From the NCBI GenBank assembly GCA_020024055.1, contig JAHHUI010000068.1, positions 1-7,655 of the forward strand: 7,655 nucleotides of DNA. Reading direction: 5' to 3'. Shown piece by piece: positions 7,401 to 7,655 of this stretch; position 1 is the stretch's first letter; each line of letters begins with the position of its first letter. The notes under the pieces are model-generated. The model saw only the letters and a list, made by a program, of their open reading frames with translations, did no database searches and was not told where the DNA came from. Origin of the DNA: Spirochaetaceae bacterium. GTDB lineage: Bacteria; Spirochaetota; Spirochaetia; WRBN01. Both the position numbers and the translations under genes were made by a program.

Positions 7401-7655
7401 TGTGTATTGAGTGTCAGGCGAGTGAAAAACCCTCCCCAGATAATCATCAGATTAGAAATATTCACCTGGTCACTATCCACGACAAAAGACGAAGAAATCA
7501 TGCGCTTGTCAGTTTGGCTGAAGTCGAAACGGCGGCCATCGACAAAAAAACCCTCTGGGCGCAGAGTCAGCAGAATATCCCAGTTAATCAGCCATTTAGC
7601 CAAAAAAGAAGGCAAAACCTTGGATCGCACCAATTCCAGCAGGGGAAAATCTTGC
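4484..7655 (-). CDS. tamB: TamB-family translocation/assembly module protein (DUF490), C-terminal part (runs off the right edge)
   Basis: TamB is an inner-membrane-anchored, AsmA-like protein whose long beta-groove spans the periplasm; it is implicated in phospholipid transport to the outer membrane and in outer-membrane protein assembly. The reading frame is open through the right edge, with seven more in-frame codons beyond the TTG at 7633, so at least 1056 residues are visible and the N-terminal membrane anchor is missing. Most of the visible protein is alternating hydrophobic/polar beta-sheet (for example VEGLEGILSTNLSFQM, VFLPTYNIALERADK), as expected of the groove. The DUF490 signature is clear at about 5285-5438: YLEGVLGINRGEINYFDNKF, then EEGG and NPYLDLKADYRV. 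LSQEQIMAILG follows at about 5170-5205, then a Ser/Asn-rich stretch and amphipathic strands up to an Arg/Gln-rich tail. No cysteine is present in the visible part. In Borrelia, TamB has been reported to associate with BamA, whose gene follows six bases downstream here. Assignment to the family is firm; the true start and total length are not visible. Confidence 0.93.
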   Translation of the reverse strand, partial: QDFPLLELVRSKVLPSFLAKWLINWDILLTLRPEGFFVDGRRFDFSQTDKRMISSSFVVDSDQVNISNLMIIWGGFFTRLTLNTQLNSSQFNGLLNVSDTDYQIHGKYTANSVQILGNTGELSVQFDKKSLYLNVQDLLLGRHGEKDVKASLIGSASWQNGFTALFNRLHVRGNVSDLEMRNIQIAADGGKIESIVFQDNISRLSGQMGYRLYESDSDMQVDGVMELAGDNGENILLQVYYDEFWQGQLSLYRLPVQRLRVEGLEGILSTNLSFQMPQSRPQIDGYMLFEGFYKNLRLAVDTGLSVNENGFQILGNHIQYGKWKFLGPVVLSNFATGGLEVSSQIRNISESIQTGITMSIQPSSEANKGSLGEIFAHDFSMLLQTQDIIVNERVFLPTYNIALERADKEIRAQSKGDLKLDFVFGLEKRDFALHLDDDVTSLFVQAKGSLSADNFFIDISRFSGLLGFLNPLLIMPVSGQRILGFTKGRFNGNLLIDSNHLINGTIDLTGGIRSAFSPGHNFKLDHQIVIRNSVMRIEDWAFNLSQGTHMLVNTTVNLTKENFSYLAHVDIRGGRGANFDFDILNYVKFRGKVLGWAQYEGDARMGYLSGRLEFPTAQGSLASLTKYISTSEDTQQNIVYKVRLPGYTVLSGRNISYNNPDAVQSEGISPFRFVSMQAQDIENYNARRDANPEDRFTLIAGRDFTFYAPSRALPTIQATLNPGEYVDLYMDITAGGDKTAYLEGVLGINRGEINYFDNKFLIEEGGTILLDKNSEFNPYLDLKADYRVDSITNRVVTMHFQNHVLDTYNPTFTAIPSLSQEQIMAILGASISTSSSDLYNMSSGAVDTNYPQSIYNEADRERNNLNSNSSLGAFEQIIRTGTDSLGGTVSRMVENAVRFIPFIDTVTVKTNFISNFALDKLANSIQNDLSQQQLARGGDNFIRYLDGTSVYFGTYIDRNLFFQTKIDLEKSNALSRYADASQLKVNFYLDFQINTPLFLVDWAFNPMQNSKDGLSENYWKFRPEVTLTFSKTFAFRDWKDLREQFSNYGRQNSSGG

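Noticed and set aside
7631..7633. TTG at 7633 as the start of tamB.
   Set aside because: The frame stays open for seven further codons to the window edge, no ribosome site is visible, and the product would lack the N-terminal membrane anchor expected of TamB; it is an internal leucine codon.

Overview
The window is a dense block of four genes, all read from the minus strand, with no mobile element, RNA gene, CRISPR array or long non-coding stretch. In transcription order (right to left) it holds the 3' part of tamB (running off the right edge), bamA, skp/ompH, and the 5' half of mutS (running off the left edge). The gaps between genes are 6, 33 and 26 bases. I see no terminator or convincing promoter between them, so they are probably one transcription unit whose promoter lies beyond position 7655.

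The order tamB-bamA-skp-mutS is, from established knowledge, the arrangement in spirochaetes (Treponema pallidum TP0325-TP0328; Borrelia burgdorferi BB0794-BB0797). Together with a treponeme-like BamA and a GC content that looks mid-range by eye, this suggests a member of the Spirochaetales. The genus cannot be fixed from the sequence alone.

The first three genes build the outer membrane. Skp is the periplasmic chaperone that holds unfolded outer-membrane proteins. BamA is the POTRA/beta-barrel insertase that folds them in. TamB is a long beta-groove protein spanning the periplasm, which in spirochaetes is thought to work with BamA because no TamA is present; its groove is thought to carry phospholipids and/or assist assembly. 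MutS, the mismatch-recognition ATPase, is functionally unrelated and appears to share the transcript.

I did not find a new system here. The points most worth a second look are inside bamA: the conserved L6 'VRGF' arginine appears to be absent, a predicted extracellular loop is strongly expanded, and the gene begins at GTG only six bases after, and in the same reading frame as, the tamB stop. In addition, the mature parts of all three envelope proteins contain no cysteine in what is visible.
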